Source: Pardosa pseudoannulata (lineage: Eukaryota; Arthropoda; Arachnida; Araneae; Lycosidae). Taken from it: a DNA stretch of 64,000 bases. Positions 33,266-46,499 of this stretch are shown here, one piece after another. Numbering within the stretch: the stretch's first letter is position 1; each line of letters starts with the position of its first letter. Location of the stretch: NCBI GenBank assembly GCA_032207245.1, contig CM063501.1, positions 78,913,786 through 78,977,785 of the forward strand, given 5' to 3'. The notes beneath the pieces were generated by a model. That model did not search any database and was not told the DNA's origin. It worked only from the letters and a program-made list of their open reading frames with translations. Position numbers and translations under genes: made by a program.

Positions 33266-35505
33266 ATAAATTGCGTAACCTTAATCTTTGAAGCAAAATA
33301 AATATATATTAGCACTTTTATAATTTGTAACATTAAAACCAAATTTGTGCATTTATACACATTATAATTTACTCCATCCATACGCTTTTAGGTTTCCATG
33401 AAGTATTCATAAAGCGGTTTTTGAATTGTGTGATATGGAAGTGTAACGACTCTCTCGTTGCAAGCAAGAATATCGTTGAAAGGAATTATCATCGTTGGTG
33501 AACAGAAATATGCTAGTCCGAAGTCGCAACAGCTCTGTGGAGGAGCAATATTTCATTGAAAGTTATAAATACGAAATGCTCTGCCAAAAAAGAAAGGAGA
33601 GATCCAGTCTTATATCTGTGAGTCATACATCACAAAAGAGATACAAAATCTGATGATTGAAATTTAAATCTCCAGTTAAAGTTCTCAGTTCCTGAATTCT
33701 TCTACTAGTAGTATATTTCTGCTTATATTGCTACTATAAATGCAGAACATGATATAAAATATCTTTGTACAATATATCATTGAATGACTTGTCTTAATTC
33801 TATATGTTATTATATCTATATGTATATTTATTCTATATGTTATTGTTATTGTCTCATTAATTCCCCTTAGAATATATCTGATTACGCTCTCTAATTTTAA
33901 CAAAATAAATGTTGTTTTATTTTATTATGTTCAGTGAGATAAACATCCAGATTATCTATAAAGAATATTAAAAAATAAATTTATATTTAACCTTTTATAG
34001 TTAATTTATATATATATTAATATTTCGAATACTATTTGTGTATTAAATTTAAGAAGATTAAAAAACTAAATAGCTCTATTTGTCGTTTGTTCGGACGCCC
34101 ATTAGCTTAGGAATGATTGATAGTGTGTTATAAAACCAGAAAGAAAATGTTTTTTTTTCGATATTTAAACATTTTACAAAATAGAATAACCTATGCTTTC
34201 GTAAAATGAAGTGAATTTAATAATTAAATTTTTGTCAAAAGTGACTAAAGTACTTTACAGGAGAAAACTTATTTAAATATTGAACAATAAATGTATCCCT
34301 GAAAACTTAAAATATTTTTTTAATGGTGAACTTTAAATGAACTTTAAATGTGATCAAATTGCATCTTAATAGTAATCCTCTTTTATATTTATGAACCACT
34401 TAATAATAGAAATTTATTTTTCGTATGTATATAAAGCTTTTATTAATTGTTAGATAACTCTTAAATTTAAATACATTACAAGTAATGAAATTACTAGAAA
34501 ATAGGGAAATTTTTACATTTCCTGGAATACAATAAATGATAATAAAAATTCTTCTAAATCTTCTTTGGTTTTTTTTTGTAACATTAACAGTTATTTAATC
34601 CTAGGAAATTATATTTTATCTAGTATTTCATCAAATCTCATGAACGTTCAAGCCTCATTGCACAATTAATTGTCACCGCCAAAGTTAGAAATGACGTAGA
34701 AATTCCTTTGAGAAAGTTTTTCTTATTATTTACTTTAATGTCCTCTACAACACAGATGTCATTTCTTGACAACTTGAAGTGTCAGCTTCAGTGACTCGAA
34801 GAAGAACAGGACGAAGGAAGAAGAATCTTGAGTCGACAATAAATAGATAGTTCAGACTTTCTAAGCTGGTGACCAAAAAATAAATACCCTTTTAGAACAC
34901 ATACAGGCAATAAATGCGCTTTAAGTAGTTTCGGAAAATGGACAAAGAAACTGACAAGAACGATTTCGGAAACTTAACGACCGAATGGCCTTTTATCTAA
35001 ATTTTAGCACTATTTGTTCTTCCTAACAGATGTCAAATAAGTTTGAATCTGTTTTTCTTACTGTAGCGTTGTTAAAAGGAGGCATTATAAATGAAAGTAA
35101 CTGATTGTTTTTATTTTTATTTTGTTGAGTCTTTTTCAAACTATAGGATTTTTAAACACATAAAAGTCAATCTCAGAATTTCCTCTGTAACTGAAAAGAA
35201 GAGAATAGATGCATTTGATTTCCGAATAAAATTGTACTTGTGATTATGTGAATGACAAGTATGAACTTTGTTCTTTAACAGGCTTTGAAGAACGTAAAGA
35301 TTACATAGTTTTTTTTCCTACTCCAGGACATAGACGCCATTTTTAATTAAAAGAATATTATCCTTTTATCGAGTAAATATTAATCTCAATTACTAAGAAC
35401 TTTTTTAAAGGAAGAATTACTCAGAATTTTGTGTAATATATGTATTAGATATTATTTATTACAAGATATCTATAGGTGATGAACTGGATTCATATTTACT
35501 CAATG
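33266..35505. other. Long AT-rich gene desert
   Basis: No supported exon, RNA gene or repeat boundary was found. The longest open frame is 72 codons of Ile/Tyr-rich sequence (33685-33903, minus). Confidence 0.5.
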
Positions 35506-35507
35506 TA

Positions 35508-37011
35508 CACTCATGTCTATAAATTAAGGATAATGAAGTTCAGTCAATGAAAGAGACAAAAGCAAAACAAATTTGACTTATTTGTAAAGTCTATTTATTA
35601 AACAAAAGGTAAAGAGCAAAAAAGATGCTATATGTTTGACATAATTAATAAAAATTGCGATTTTTACTCAATGGAGCAAATTTCAAAAAAGAACCTATTT
35701 ACAGAAAACAGTATAACATGGTTAGTATGATGGTTAATACGGAGTATGTCTCCCGGACGATGCAATACAAGCGTTACAACGCCTACGCATGCTGAGTATC
35801 AGATTATCAATCTGATCTTGGGGAAAATTACACCACTCATCAAGCAATGCCCTCCGAAGTTCCGATAGACAGTTGGGAGGGGGTTGACGGGCTGCAATTC
35901 GTCGGCCAAGCATGTCCCACGCATGCTCTATTGGATTCAAGTCCGGTGAGTATGCTGGCCAATCCATACGGGTGATATCCTCCGATTGAAGGCATTCGTC
36001 TACAATGTTTGCACGGTGAGGTCGGGCGTTGTCATCCATATACAGAAATTCAGGACCCATGGCGCCCCAAAACAAACGTACATGTTGTTCCAGAATGACA
36101 TCCCGATAGATGTGGCCTGTCATCGTTACACTCTGAACATGCAGGTCAGTTCTGGAACCAAGAATAATTCCTCCCCAAACGAGCCATCCTGCACCACCGT
36201 AATGGTGTCGTTCAATGGTGTTCTCTTGGTGGTAACGGGTACCTGGCGCTCTCCATATGAAAGTCCGGCGAGAATCAGAATGTAAACTGAACCTGGACTC
36301 GTCGGAAAACATCACACAAGACCACTGTTGCGGTGTCCACAATGCATGCTCTCTAGCCCAGCATAATCGCAGGCGACAGTGAGTTGCGGTAAGGGGAACA
36401 CATCTGACAGGCCTACGAGCATATAGACCAATGTTCCCTAAGCGTCTATACACGGTCTGCCTTGAAACTGTCGTACCGGTAGCTGAAGAGAGCTGACGAG
36501 ACAGGTCTGATGCTGTGCTCCGTCTGTTTCTTTTGGCAGTAACTGCCAAATACCGGTCATCATTCGGCGTAATAACTCGGGGGCGACCTGTGCTGTAACA
36601 TCTACTCACATTACCATCATGTTTGAATCGTTGCCAAAGCCTGGAGATGACACTCTGGGCGATTCCAAGTTCCTCGGATACTTCCAGCTGGGTACGTCCA
36701 CATTCCAGTCGTCCGATAATTCTACCACGTAAAAATCATCCAAATGCTTCTTTTGTGCCATAACTATGCGGTTATTGCACTGAAAGGTTTTTAAAGAGCT
36801 TGTGAACAATTTTACTTCTTTGCTACCATTCCTTATATACCCCTTTCATACACTCTCGTCATTGTGACGTACTATCCGCGCCATCTGGTGGTTTCCTGCA
36901 ATTTGCATATTCTTCTTCAAGATGTGTGTGATAATTCTACAGGTGAAATTTTTATTTTAGAGCTTAATTTCTGTGTGATTCTAAATTATCCTTAATTTAT
37001 GGACATGAATG
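35508..37011 (-). mobile_element. Nearly complete Tc1-family transposon (~1.5 kb) with TA target duplication
   Basis: The terminal inverted repeats start CA(C/T)TCATGTC(T/C)ATAAATTAAGG and match for about 27 bp with two differences. TA flanks both ends (35506-35507 and 37012-37013). Size, end structure and a near full-length transposase gene match an autonomous Tc1 element disabled recently. Confidence 0.95.
35734..36761 (-). pseudogene. Tc1 (DD34E) transposase with one frameshift
   Basis: It encodes the DNA-cutting and joining enzyme of the element. The start MAQKKHLDDF (ATG at 36759-36761) is followed after about a dozen codons by a 1-base loss near 36730. The correct frame then gives the paired helix-turn-helix region (RIIGRLECGR, GIAQSVISRLWQRF), the GRPR linker motif, and the 291-codon catalytic part (35734-36609). 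Catalytic residues are visible: Asp in MFSDESRF, Asp in MDDNARPH and Glu in SPDLNPIEHAW, with exactly 34 residues between the second and third. It ends CIASSGRHTPY. Total length would be about 342 residues, normal for Tc1. Apart from the frameshift the gene looks intact, so the copy is probably young. Confidence 0.93.
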
Positions 37012-37013
37012 TA

Positions 37014-38050
37014 AATAAGATTAATTTTCAGAAGAAATAAAATGGCGAAAAATTATATCTGATTTATAACGAGCTGTCTGTTGTTTAGAGGGAAAATTGT
37101 CGAAAAATTGGCACTGGTGTATAAAGTACACATTGTTGTATGGAAGTAATCTTGTTTAGCTATCAATTTTATAAGCAACTTATTGCATAACATTGATTTG
37201 ACTATTATTAAATGTTAAAACAGCACAATATCTTCTAATCTGGATCCTAACTTCTTAACTTCTAATCTTTATATATTTGCTTTAATTTCCGCCGAATATA
37301 AGCGGTTTCGTAAGAGATTAATGCAATAGTTGTATAGTTTTATATTTTTTAATTCTAATATTTCAGTGGAGTTTGTTTAATTAGATTAAAAATATGCAAA
37401 AATCTTAAAAATGAAAAAGTAAAAGAATATGGAAGTTTTGAAGTTTTAAGAATCACTTGTATCTGCAAGTTGAATAGATACATGCCGTATGTTTTTTACA
37501 TATTTTTAACCTGTAGATAAAATACGTCTATGAAAGAGCCACTTGTGCTTAAATATTTTTACAAAATAGTTTTCAAATTAAAGAACATTCTGTAGCATTA
37601 TGGATTTCGTTTTAAAACAAATAACTGTCATAATAAAACATAAAACTAAAAGTGAATGACTGTCGTTGAATAATGTTTCCTTGGGAAAGTTTTGATCACA
37701 GGACAATAATAGTTAGAAATATTATGTTTATATATTAATACTGAGCTAAGAGACTTCACTATGGTTGGTACCCAATAATTTTCAGAAAAAGTTCCACTTT
37801 GAATATAAATAAATAGAATGAGAGGAAATGTATGATTTATTCTATGAAACTGTTCTGCTTATGGAGAGTTGGTATTTAAGTTGTAATGTAGCAGTTATAT
37901 TGAATTATTATAGATATATATATAAACGTAGGAATGAAATTAATATACACATTGTCTGTTTTTAAATAAACATATCTTAAAAAATTAACAAAAAGTGTAG
38001 AAAACAGAGTAATTTGGGTTAAATTTATGTTGGTAAAACGCCCTTATTAG
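37014..38050. other. AT-rich sequence, no feature seen
   Basis: No gene or repeat was recognised up to the start of the satellite array. Confidence 0.45.
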
Positions 38051-38054
38051 TGTT

Positions 38055-41000
38055 CAACTAAGACTACAGCAAACTTTCTCACAAATAATTTTAAATTCAT
38101 TACATTTATACTAGAAAGGTTTTATTATATCACGAGATTTAATTCATATAAAGAATCTTTATCTATAAATATTTCTGACGAAGAACAGTTTCTCCCGTTT
38201 GTGAATAAAACTATACATAAATAACAGGTACAAAACAACTGTACACTTTCCTTTTAAATACAGATTTTTTTCATAAGTTTTAATCCACAAAAAACACTCA
38301 AATTAACAACTGGAAAAGGGATTAGGTATATTTCCCATGCATTTATGTTCTTTAGGTTTTCTATATTTCATAAATTAATCTGCATAACTGTATCTTTATA
38401 AATTTATTTTGGATTTAATGCACTTTTCATTTTATCATTTATACTAATTGACGAACCATGTGTATGAAATCAGATAAATGTTGGCCAAGACATTTGTCTC
38501 TCTAACAAATAAGACTATAGCAAACTTTTTTCCAAATAATTTAAAATTCATTACATTTACCCTAGATATGTTTTTAGTCTATCACGTGATAAATTCATAT
38601 AAAGAATCGTTATCTATAAATAGCCCTGACGAGTTATAGTTTCTCCCGTTAGTTAATATAGCTATAGAGAAATCCAAACAACAAGTACACAATAACTGTA
38701 TGCTTTCTTTTTAAATAAAGTTTTTTTCATAATTTTTAATCCACAAAAAACACTCAAATTAACAACTGGAAAAATAATTAGGTACATGTACTTCACATAC
38801 ATTTATGTTCGTTACTTTTTCCATATTCTATAAATCAATCTAAATAAATGTATCATTTTAAATTTATTTTGGATTTAATGCACCTTTCATTTTATAATTT
38901 ATACTAATTAACGAACCATGTGTATGGAATTAGATAAATGTTGGCCAAGACATTTGTCTTTCTGCTAAATAAGACTATAGCAAACTTTCTTCCAAATAAT
39001 TTAAAATTTAATATATTTATCCTAGCAATGTTTTTACTCTATCATGTGATATAATTCATATAAAGAATAGTTATCTATAAACAGTCCTGACGAGTTATAG
39101 TTTCTCCCGTTTGTGAATATATCTATAGAGAATTCCACATAACAGGTACACAACAACTGCATTCTTTCTTTTTAAATGTAGCCTTTTTTATACGTTTTAG
39201 TTCACAAAAAACACTCAAATTAAGAACTGGAAAAGGGATTAGGTAAATTTGCTTCAAATATTTATGTTCTTTATATTTTCCATATTCCATAAATGAATCT
39301 TCATAAATGTATCATTTTAAATTTATTTTGGATTTAATGCACCTTTCATTTTATAATTTATACTAATTAACGAACCATGTGTATGGAATTAGATAAATGT
39401 TGGCCAAGACATTTGTCTTTCTGCTAAATAAGACTATAGCAAACTTTCTTCCAAATAATTTAAAATTTAATATATTTATCCTAGCAATGTTTTTACTCTA
39501 TCATGTGATATAATTCATATAAAGAATAGTTATCTATAAACAGTCCTGATGAAGAAGAGTTTCTCCTGTTTATGAATATAGCTATAGAGAAATCCAAACA
39601 AGTACACAATAAATGTATACTTTCTTTTTAAATACATTTTTTTCATATGTTTTAGTCCACAAAATATAGTCAAATTAACAACTGGAAAAATGATGATGTA
39701 CATTTACTTCACATACATTTATGTTCGTTACTTTTTCCATATTCTATAAAGTAATCTCCTTAAATCTATCATTCTAAATTCATTTTGGATTTAATGCGCC
39801 TTTCATTTTATCATTTATACTAATTGACGAACCATGTGAATGGAACCGGATAAATGGTGCGCAATGCATTTGTCTCTCTGCCAAATAAGACGATAGCAAA
39901 ATTTCTCTCAAATACTTTAAAATTCATTATATTTACCCTAGAAATGTTTTTACTCTATCACGTGATATAATTCATATAAAAAAGAGTTATCTATATATAG
40001 TCCTGACGAGTAATAGTTTCCCCCCGTTTGTGAATATAACTATAGAGAAATCCAAATAATAGGTACACAACAACTGTACGCCTTCTTTTAAAATATAGGC
40101 ATTTTTAAACGCTTCAGTTCACAAAAAACACTCAAATTAAGAACTGGAAAAGGGATTAGGTACATTTACTTCACATATTTATGTTCTTTATGTTTTCCAT
40201 ATTCCATAAATCAATCTGCATAAATGTATCATTCTAAATTTATTTTGGATTTAATGCATCTTTTATTTTATTATTTATACTAATTGAAGAATCATGCGTA
40301 TGGAACCAGATAAATGGTAGTCAAGGCATTTGTCTATCTGTCAAATAAGACTATAGCAAACATTCTCCAAAATAATTTAAAATTCAGTACATTTACTCTA
40401 GAATATTTTTTACTCTCTCACGTGATATAATTGATATAAAGAATCGTTATGTATAAATAGTCCTAATGAAGAATAGTTTCTCCCATTTGTGAATATAGCT
40501 ATAGAGAAATCCAAACAACAATTACACAATAACTGCATGCTTTCTTTTTAAATACAGTTTTTTTTCATACGTTTTAGTCCACAAAAACACTCAAATTAAC
40601 AACTGGAAAAATGATTAAGTACATTTACTTCACATACATTTATGTTCGTTACGTTTTCCATATTCTATAAAGTAATCTCCTTAAATCAATCATTCTAAAT
40701 TCATTTTGGATTTGATGCCCCTTTCAATTTATCATTTATACTAATTGACGAACCATGCGTATGGAATCAGATAAATGGTGGCCAAGGCATTTGTCTCTCT
40801 GCCAAATAAGACGATAGCAAAATTTCTCTCAAACACTTTAAAATTCATTACATTTACTCTAGAAATGTTTTTACTTTATCACGTGATATAATTCATATAA
40901 AAAAGAGTTATCTATAAATAGTCCTGACTAGTAATAGTTTCCACTGTTTGTGAATATATCTATAGAGAAATTCAAATAATAGGCACACAACAACTGTACG

Positions 41001-42183
41001 CCTTCTTTTAAAATATAGGCTTTTTTTAAACGCTTTAGTTCACAAAAAACACTCAAATTAAGAACTGGAAAAGGGATTAGGTACATTTACTTCACATACA
41101 TTTATGTTCTTTATGTTTTCCATATTTCATAAATCAATCTAAATAAATGTATCATTCTAAATTTATTTTGGATTTAATTCACCTTTCATTTTATCATTTA
41201 TACTAATTGATGAACCATGTGAATGGAATCAGATAAATGGTGGCCAAGGCATTTGTCTCTCTGCCACATAAGATTTTAGCAAACTTTCTCCCAAATAGTT
41301 TAAAATTCATTACATTTACCCTAGAAATGTTTTTATTCTATCACGTGATATAATTCATATAAAGAATAGTTATGTATAAATAGTCCTGACGAAGAATAGT
41401 TTCTCCCGTTTGTGAATATAGCTATAGTGAATTCAAAATAACAGATACATAACTACTGTAGGAGTTTTTTTAAATATAATTTTTTCCATACGTTTTAGTC
41501 CACAAAAATGTTGAAATTAACAACTGGAAAAAAAGATTAGGTACTTTACTTCACATGCATTTATGTTCTTCAGGTCTTCTATATTTCATAAATCAATCTG
41601 TATAACTGTATCATTATAAATTTATTTTGGATTTAATGCAATTTTTATTTTATCATTATACTAATTCTTGAATTATGTGTATACAATCAGATAATTGGTG
41701 GCCGATACATTTGTCTCTCTAAGAAATAAGACTATAGCAAACTTTCTCCGAAATAATTTATAATCCATTACATTTTCCATTACATTTCAATGTTTTTACT
41801 CTGTCACGTGATATAATTCATATACAGAATCGCTATCTATAATCGAAGGAATATTCTCCCGTTTGTGAATATATCTATAGAAAAATCCACATAACAGGTA
41901 CACAACAACTATATTCTTTCTTTTTAAATGTAGCCTTTTTTATACGTTTTAGTCCATATAAAACACTCAAATTAAGAACTGGAAAATTGATTAGGTACAT
42001 TTACTTCACATATTTATGTTCTTTATGTTTTCCATATTCCATAAATCAATCTGCATAAATGTATCATTCTAAATTTATTTTGGATTTAATGCACCTTACA
42101 TTTTATCATTTATACTAATTGACGAACCATGTGTATAGAATCAGATAAATGGTGGCCAATGCATTTGTCTCTCTGCCAAATAT
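38055..42183. repeat. 459-bp satellite array, about nine copies, alternating two types
   Basis: The anchor CACTCAAATTAA recurs nine times at about 38296, 38752, 39214 and onwards, at intervals of 454-464 bp. Copies alternate between AACAACTGGAAAAA-type and AAGAACTGGAAAAG-type variants, giving a roughly 918-bp dimer as the higher-order unit. The array stops abruptly at ATTTGTCTCTCTGCCAAATA. No coding capacity was seen. Confidence 0.92.
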
Positions 42184-42189
42184 CTTCCG

Positions 42190-42827
42190 GCTATTGTTCA
42201 TTTCCGAATGAATTCAAATGTGCATGCATATTTTCTTTCATTCGTAAAAAAAGGCAAGGACAAAACTTCAACATGGCCGTTAACTTAAGGAACCATTACA
42301 GCCTCATTAAGAAGAGCAAAACCTCATTAAGGCTTTTGATGGAAACCTAATGAACTATTTACATCATCCATCAAGTAAATTTTTTTCTGATAAGCTAAAG
42401 AGCTGGGAAAAACTGCTTCCAACTGTTGGAAAAATGTATTTTTGTGTTTCAGTTATTAAACGTTAAAAGGAAGCCACCAAAAATGTTTATCGTTTCTGGA
42501 TTGTACATTTCTTGAATAAAACAGAAATTTTAAAATAAAATCGTTTATTTAAAAAAAATGGTAATGAATGAACCATGTCGCCGTTTCTATTCACTTTTAA
42601 GTAAAAGGACATATGTTACGTTTTATAAAAAAATTCTTTTGGGAGTATATTTAAATACAAATTAAATATTTGGTAATGCAGTAATATTCTCAGAAGTGTA
42701 TAAATGCAAGTATAATATATTGTTATTTTAAAAGGGAAATAAGCAAAATGATGTTTATGGGGCATGCTACCTGGTAATGGTTCTTAACTCTAATTTGATG
42801 TTTTTAAGAAATTTGGCATTTTTAAAA
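42190..42827. other. Spacer between two satellite arrays
   Basis: A slightly GC-richer stretch (42185-42350) is open on the plus strand for part of its length, but no domain or splice pattern supports a gene. Confidence 0.4.
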
Positions 42828-44509
42828 CAATTATAATTGATAATTTCTTCCTTTACATAGACATTTTGGGGGTTTTAAAGCTTTTCACATGAAGGATATT
42901 GCAACAGGCCCATCAACGAAAATCTTGACGAACTACTAATCTATTATAAAAACTCAGCACTGTGTTAACATATTTTATCAAATCAATGTCTTTTTACCAA
43001 ATTCTTCTTTTCCACAAATCGTATCCTATTGAAGTTAGGAAATTTAAAATAGCATGTGGACATGCCGTAATAATATAAATTAGTTAAATATGGCATTAGG
43101 TTTTTTGTAGATCTGTGTCTAAATTATAATTGAAAATTTCTTCCTTTACATAGACATTTTGGGGGTTTTAAAGCTTTTCACATGAAGGATATTGCAACAG
43201 GCCCATCAACGAAAATCTTGACGAACTACTAATCTATTATAAAAACTCAGCACTGTGTTAACATATTTTATCAAATCAATCTCTTTTTAACAATTTTTGT
43301 TTCACAAATCGTACCGTATTGATGCTATGAAATTTAAAATAGCACGTGGACATACTGTAAAAATATAAATTAGTTAAATATGACATTATGCTTTTTGTAA
43401 CTCTGTGTATAAATTATAATTGATAATTTCTTCCTTTACATAGACATTTTGGGGGTTTTAAAGCTTTTCACATGAAGGATATTGCAACAGGCCCATCAAC
43501 GAAAATCTTGACGAACTACTAATCTATTATAAAAACTCAGCACTGTGTTAACATATTTTATCACATAAATCTCTTTTTACCAAATTCTTCTTTTTCAGAA
43601 ATCGTATCCTATTGATGTTATGAAATTTAAAATAGCACATGGACATGCTGTAATAATATAAATTAGTTAAATTTGAATATGCTTTTTGTAACTCTGTGTC
43701 TAAATTATAATTGATAATTTCTTCCCTTACATAGATAATTTGGAGGTTTTAAAGATTTTCACAAAAAGGATATTGCAACAGATACATCAACTGAAATCCT
43801 GGCTAATTACTAATATATAAAAGTTCAGCACTGTGTTAACATATGTTACCAAATAAATATCTTTTTCACCAAATTTTCTTTTTCACAAATCGTATGTTAT
43901 TGATGCTATAAAATTTAAAATGGCATGTGGTAAAAATTAAAATAAGTAAAATATCACATTATGATTTTTGTAACTATGCGTCTAAATTATAATTGATATT
44001 TTTTTTCCTTTACATAGACATTTTGGGGGTTTTAAAGCTTTTCACATGAAGGATATTGCAACAGGCCCATCAACGAAAATCTTGACGAACTACTAATCTA
44101 TTATAAAAACTCAGCACTGTGTTAACATATTTTATCAAATCAATCTCTTTTTACCAAATTCTTCTTTTTCAGAAATTGTATCCTATTGATGTTATGAAAT
44201 TTAAAATAGCACATGGACATGCTGTAATAATATAAATTAGTTAAATTTGAATATGCTTTTTGTAACTCTGTGTCTAAATTATAATTGATAATTTCTTCCC
44301 TTACATAGATAATTTGGAGGTTTTAAAGATTTTCACAAAAAGGATATTGCAACAGATACATCAACTGAAATTATTGAATAATTGATATTTATTTCCTTTA
44401 CATACACATTTTGGGGGTTTTAAAGCTTTTCACATGAAGGATATTGCAACAGGCCCATCAACGAAAATCTTGACGAACTACTAATCTATTATAAAAACTC
44501 AGCACTGTG
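42828..44509. repeat. 290-bp satellite array, left part
   Basis: ACATTTTGGGGGTTTTAAAG recurs at about 42862, 43152, 43442, 44019 and 44405. A diverged variant (AATTTGGAGGTTTTAAAG) sits at about 43737 and 44316. A core of about 110 bp is nearly identical among the five standard copies, while spacers differ more. The last unit is cut by a piggyBac-like element. Confidence 0.92.
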
Positions 44510-44513
44510 TTAA

Positions 44514-46495
44514 CCCATTAACGCCCAAATTATTTTTTTTCGACATAATGTTATATAATTCATAAATTGGGTGTCTTTTACTATCAACATGAATATTATT
44601 ATCGAATTTTATCAATACGTACCATAGTTTTTAAAAAATATGCTGATCTAAAAATAGATCACTGGGCGTTCGGGGGATATATTTTAGCAAATACACAACA
44701 ATCAGTAGTACTTCAATAACGTGGTAAAAACGAACCAAATAGATAAAAACTAATGTGTTTTCTTTTAAAAAACATTTATTTATCCAGAATTTCACAATAT
44801 TACAGAATGTACTTAGTAGCGTTCAGTTATTTAAAAGACAAAATTTTAATGTTTCTACAGTTTAGTGTGTAATTTGATGAAACATTTCTTGCATAAAGTG
44901 TCATCGCATTTCACAAAATATGTTAGGGACCTTCCTTGTCACCCTACAAGTCCGACAGCTTCCCTTTCTTTGTCCCATATTGTAATCCATTTTATCAAAG
45001 CGAACATCATCACTGACATTAGCTGTTAATGATGAAGGAAAACTGTAAGGTCGATCTTTCAAAACCTTTTTTCCGATTCCCAATTTTAGATATTTTACAG
45101 CTCTTCCGAAATCTTTTATGGACATAAAATCACCTTTATGTGCATTTTTGATCAGAATACTTGCATTCACTACAGCCATATCAATTATTCGAGGGAATAG
45201 ACACCAGTACCATTTTTTACCTCTTATTGCTATGACGTGTTTCTCTAGAGGCAAGTCATGATGGTCTCCCATATGTTTGTTATAATTATTTATTAAATTT
45301 GGTTGTGGGATTGATACTTTTTCTTTTTTCTCAGAAGACCATCTTTGAACTTTTGATGTGCACTCAACACTATCAAAGTGTGTAGCAACAGCCACGCGCT
45401 TATTGTCTTTCCATCTAAGTATCGTGATTTTATTTTTTAGTCTAACCGAAAATCATAAGTGTCACTTTGCATTTTATCAAACTCCTTTAAAGACTTTAGG
45501 GTGAATTTCTCAGTTCTAGTGTCTTTTACAGTACCAGTAGCTCGGAAGCCCTTTTCTTGTAAATTATGCAATAAAAGATGACTAGTGAAAACTTTTACAT
45601 GGCTAGATGGATTTGTTTCAACAGATAACATATTCAGTACAACTCTTTCTCCCAGGGACCCTAATGAACGAGTCTCATATAGTTATTTTCCACAATACAA
45701 TGAAAATTTATAGCAGTATCCAGCATCAACCCACATTGCCTACAATTTGTAACCAAACCGTATTGGTTTAGCCCTTATGAATTGTTTTAAAGAGTGATGT
45801 CCATAATACCTTATAATCATCTCATACATAGAAAGGTACATGCTAAATATCCCCCACTGTTTAAAATTTTCATTTACTATCTCCAATGGAGCTTGTAAAT
45901 TATCATCATCTATTTCCTTTTCATCTGGCAATTCATCTACATCAGGTGATATGGCAATAATATCCTCTTCAATTTGTTCAGAAAACAGATAATCAACTGC
46001 ATCCTGAACGTTATTAAATACTTTTCGACTCGTATTTTCATCTAAGGTGAAAAAACACAATATTACCAGATAGGTAGGGAAAAACGCCCGAACGCCCAGT
46101 GATCTATTTCTAGATCAGCAATATTTCGACACTAATTTTTACTATTTATATTTATTTTAAGATATCATAGCTTTATATTCTAATAGCTACATCTATGAAG
46201 ATATTAAAATACCAAAAAAAGTTTAAGTTACTGGTATTGTTTAGCTGTTTTCAGGGTTTATGTTAAGAAACGTCGAAAAACTACGGAACGAAATGGCGAT
46301 TCAAACTTTCTGTTATCGCTTTAGATCAATAACCAAACAAAACAAAAAAAAAAACCACCTGTTGGTAAACAGGTGCATCCCTTGTCTTGCCCCATGTGCA
46401 ATGTGGAATGTGTGGGGTGAGTTGAAGGTCATCTAAAAGCGAATTTCCCACGCTATGTTTAGCGATCTAAAAATAGATCACTGGGAGCTAATGGG
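44514..46495 (-). mobile_element. piggyBac-like element (1,982 bp) inserted in the 290-bp satellite
   Basis: TTAA at 44510-44513 and 46496-46499 flank ends CCCATTAACGCCCA and (reverse complement) CCCATTAGCTCCCA. The satellite reads GTGTTAACATA when the element is removed, so the empty site is known from neighbouring copies. A palindrome GATCTA(N)4TAGATC occurs at 44645-44660, 46101-46116 and 46464-46479. The last is exactly 16 bp from the right terminus. Confidence 0.95.
44855..46060 (-). pseudogene. piggyBac-like transposase, core-deleted and frameshifted
   Basis: Minus-strand parts in order: an acidic amino-terminal segment (VQDAVDYLFSEQIEEDI, then PDVDELPDEKEIDDD; 45740-46060). Next comes a jump to MYEMIIRYYGHHSLKQFIRA and RFGYKL, a stop, then WVDAGYCYKFSLYCGK holding the probable first catalytic aspartate. 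FTSHLLLHNLQEKGFRATGT follows (45437-45631); the DNFF segment that normally carries the second aspartate just before it is missing. NKHMGDHHDLPLEKH (within 44901-45395) replaces the usual MGGVD..D region of the third. A cysteine-rich end finishes after a frameshift (CDDTLCKKCFIKLH) at 44855. The amino-terminal part of the transposase domain is deleted. The copy cannot make active enzyme. Confidence 0.9.
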
Positions 46496-46499
46496 TTAA

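Noticed and set aside
35986..36285. 99-codon plus-strand frame
   Set aside because: It is antisense to the Tc1 catalytic domain.
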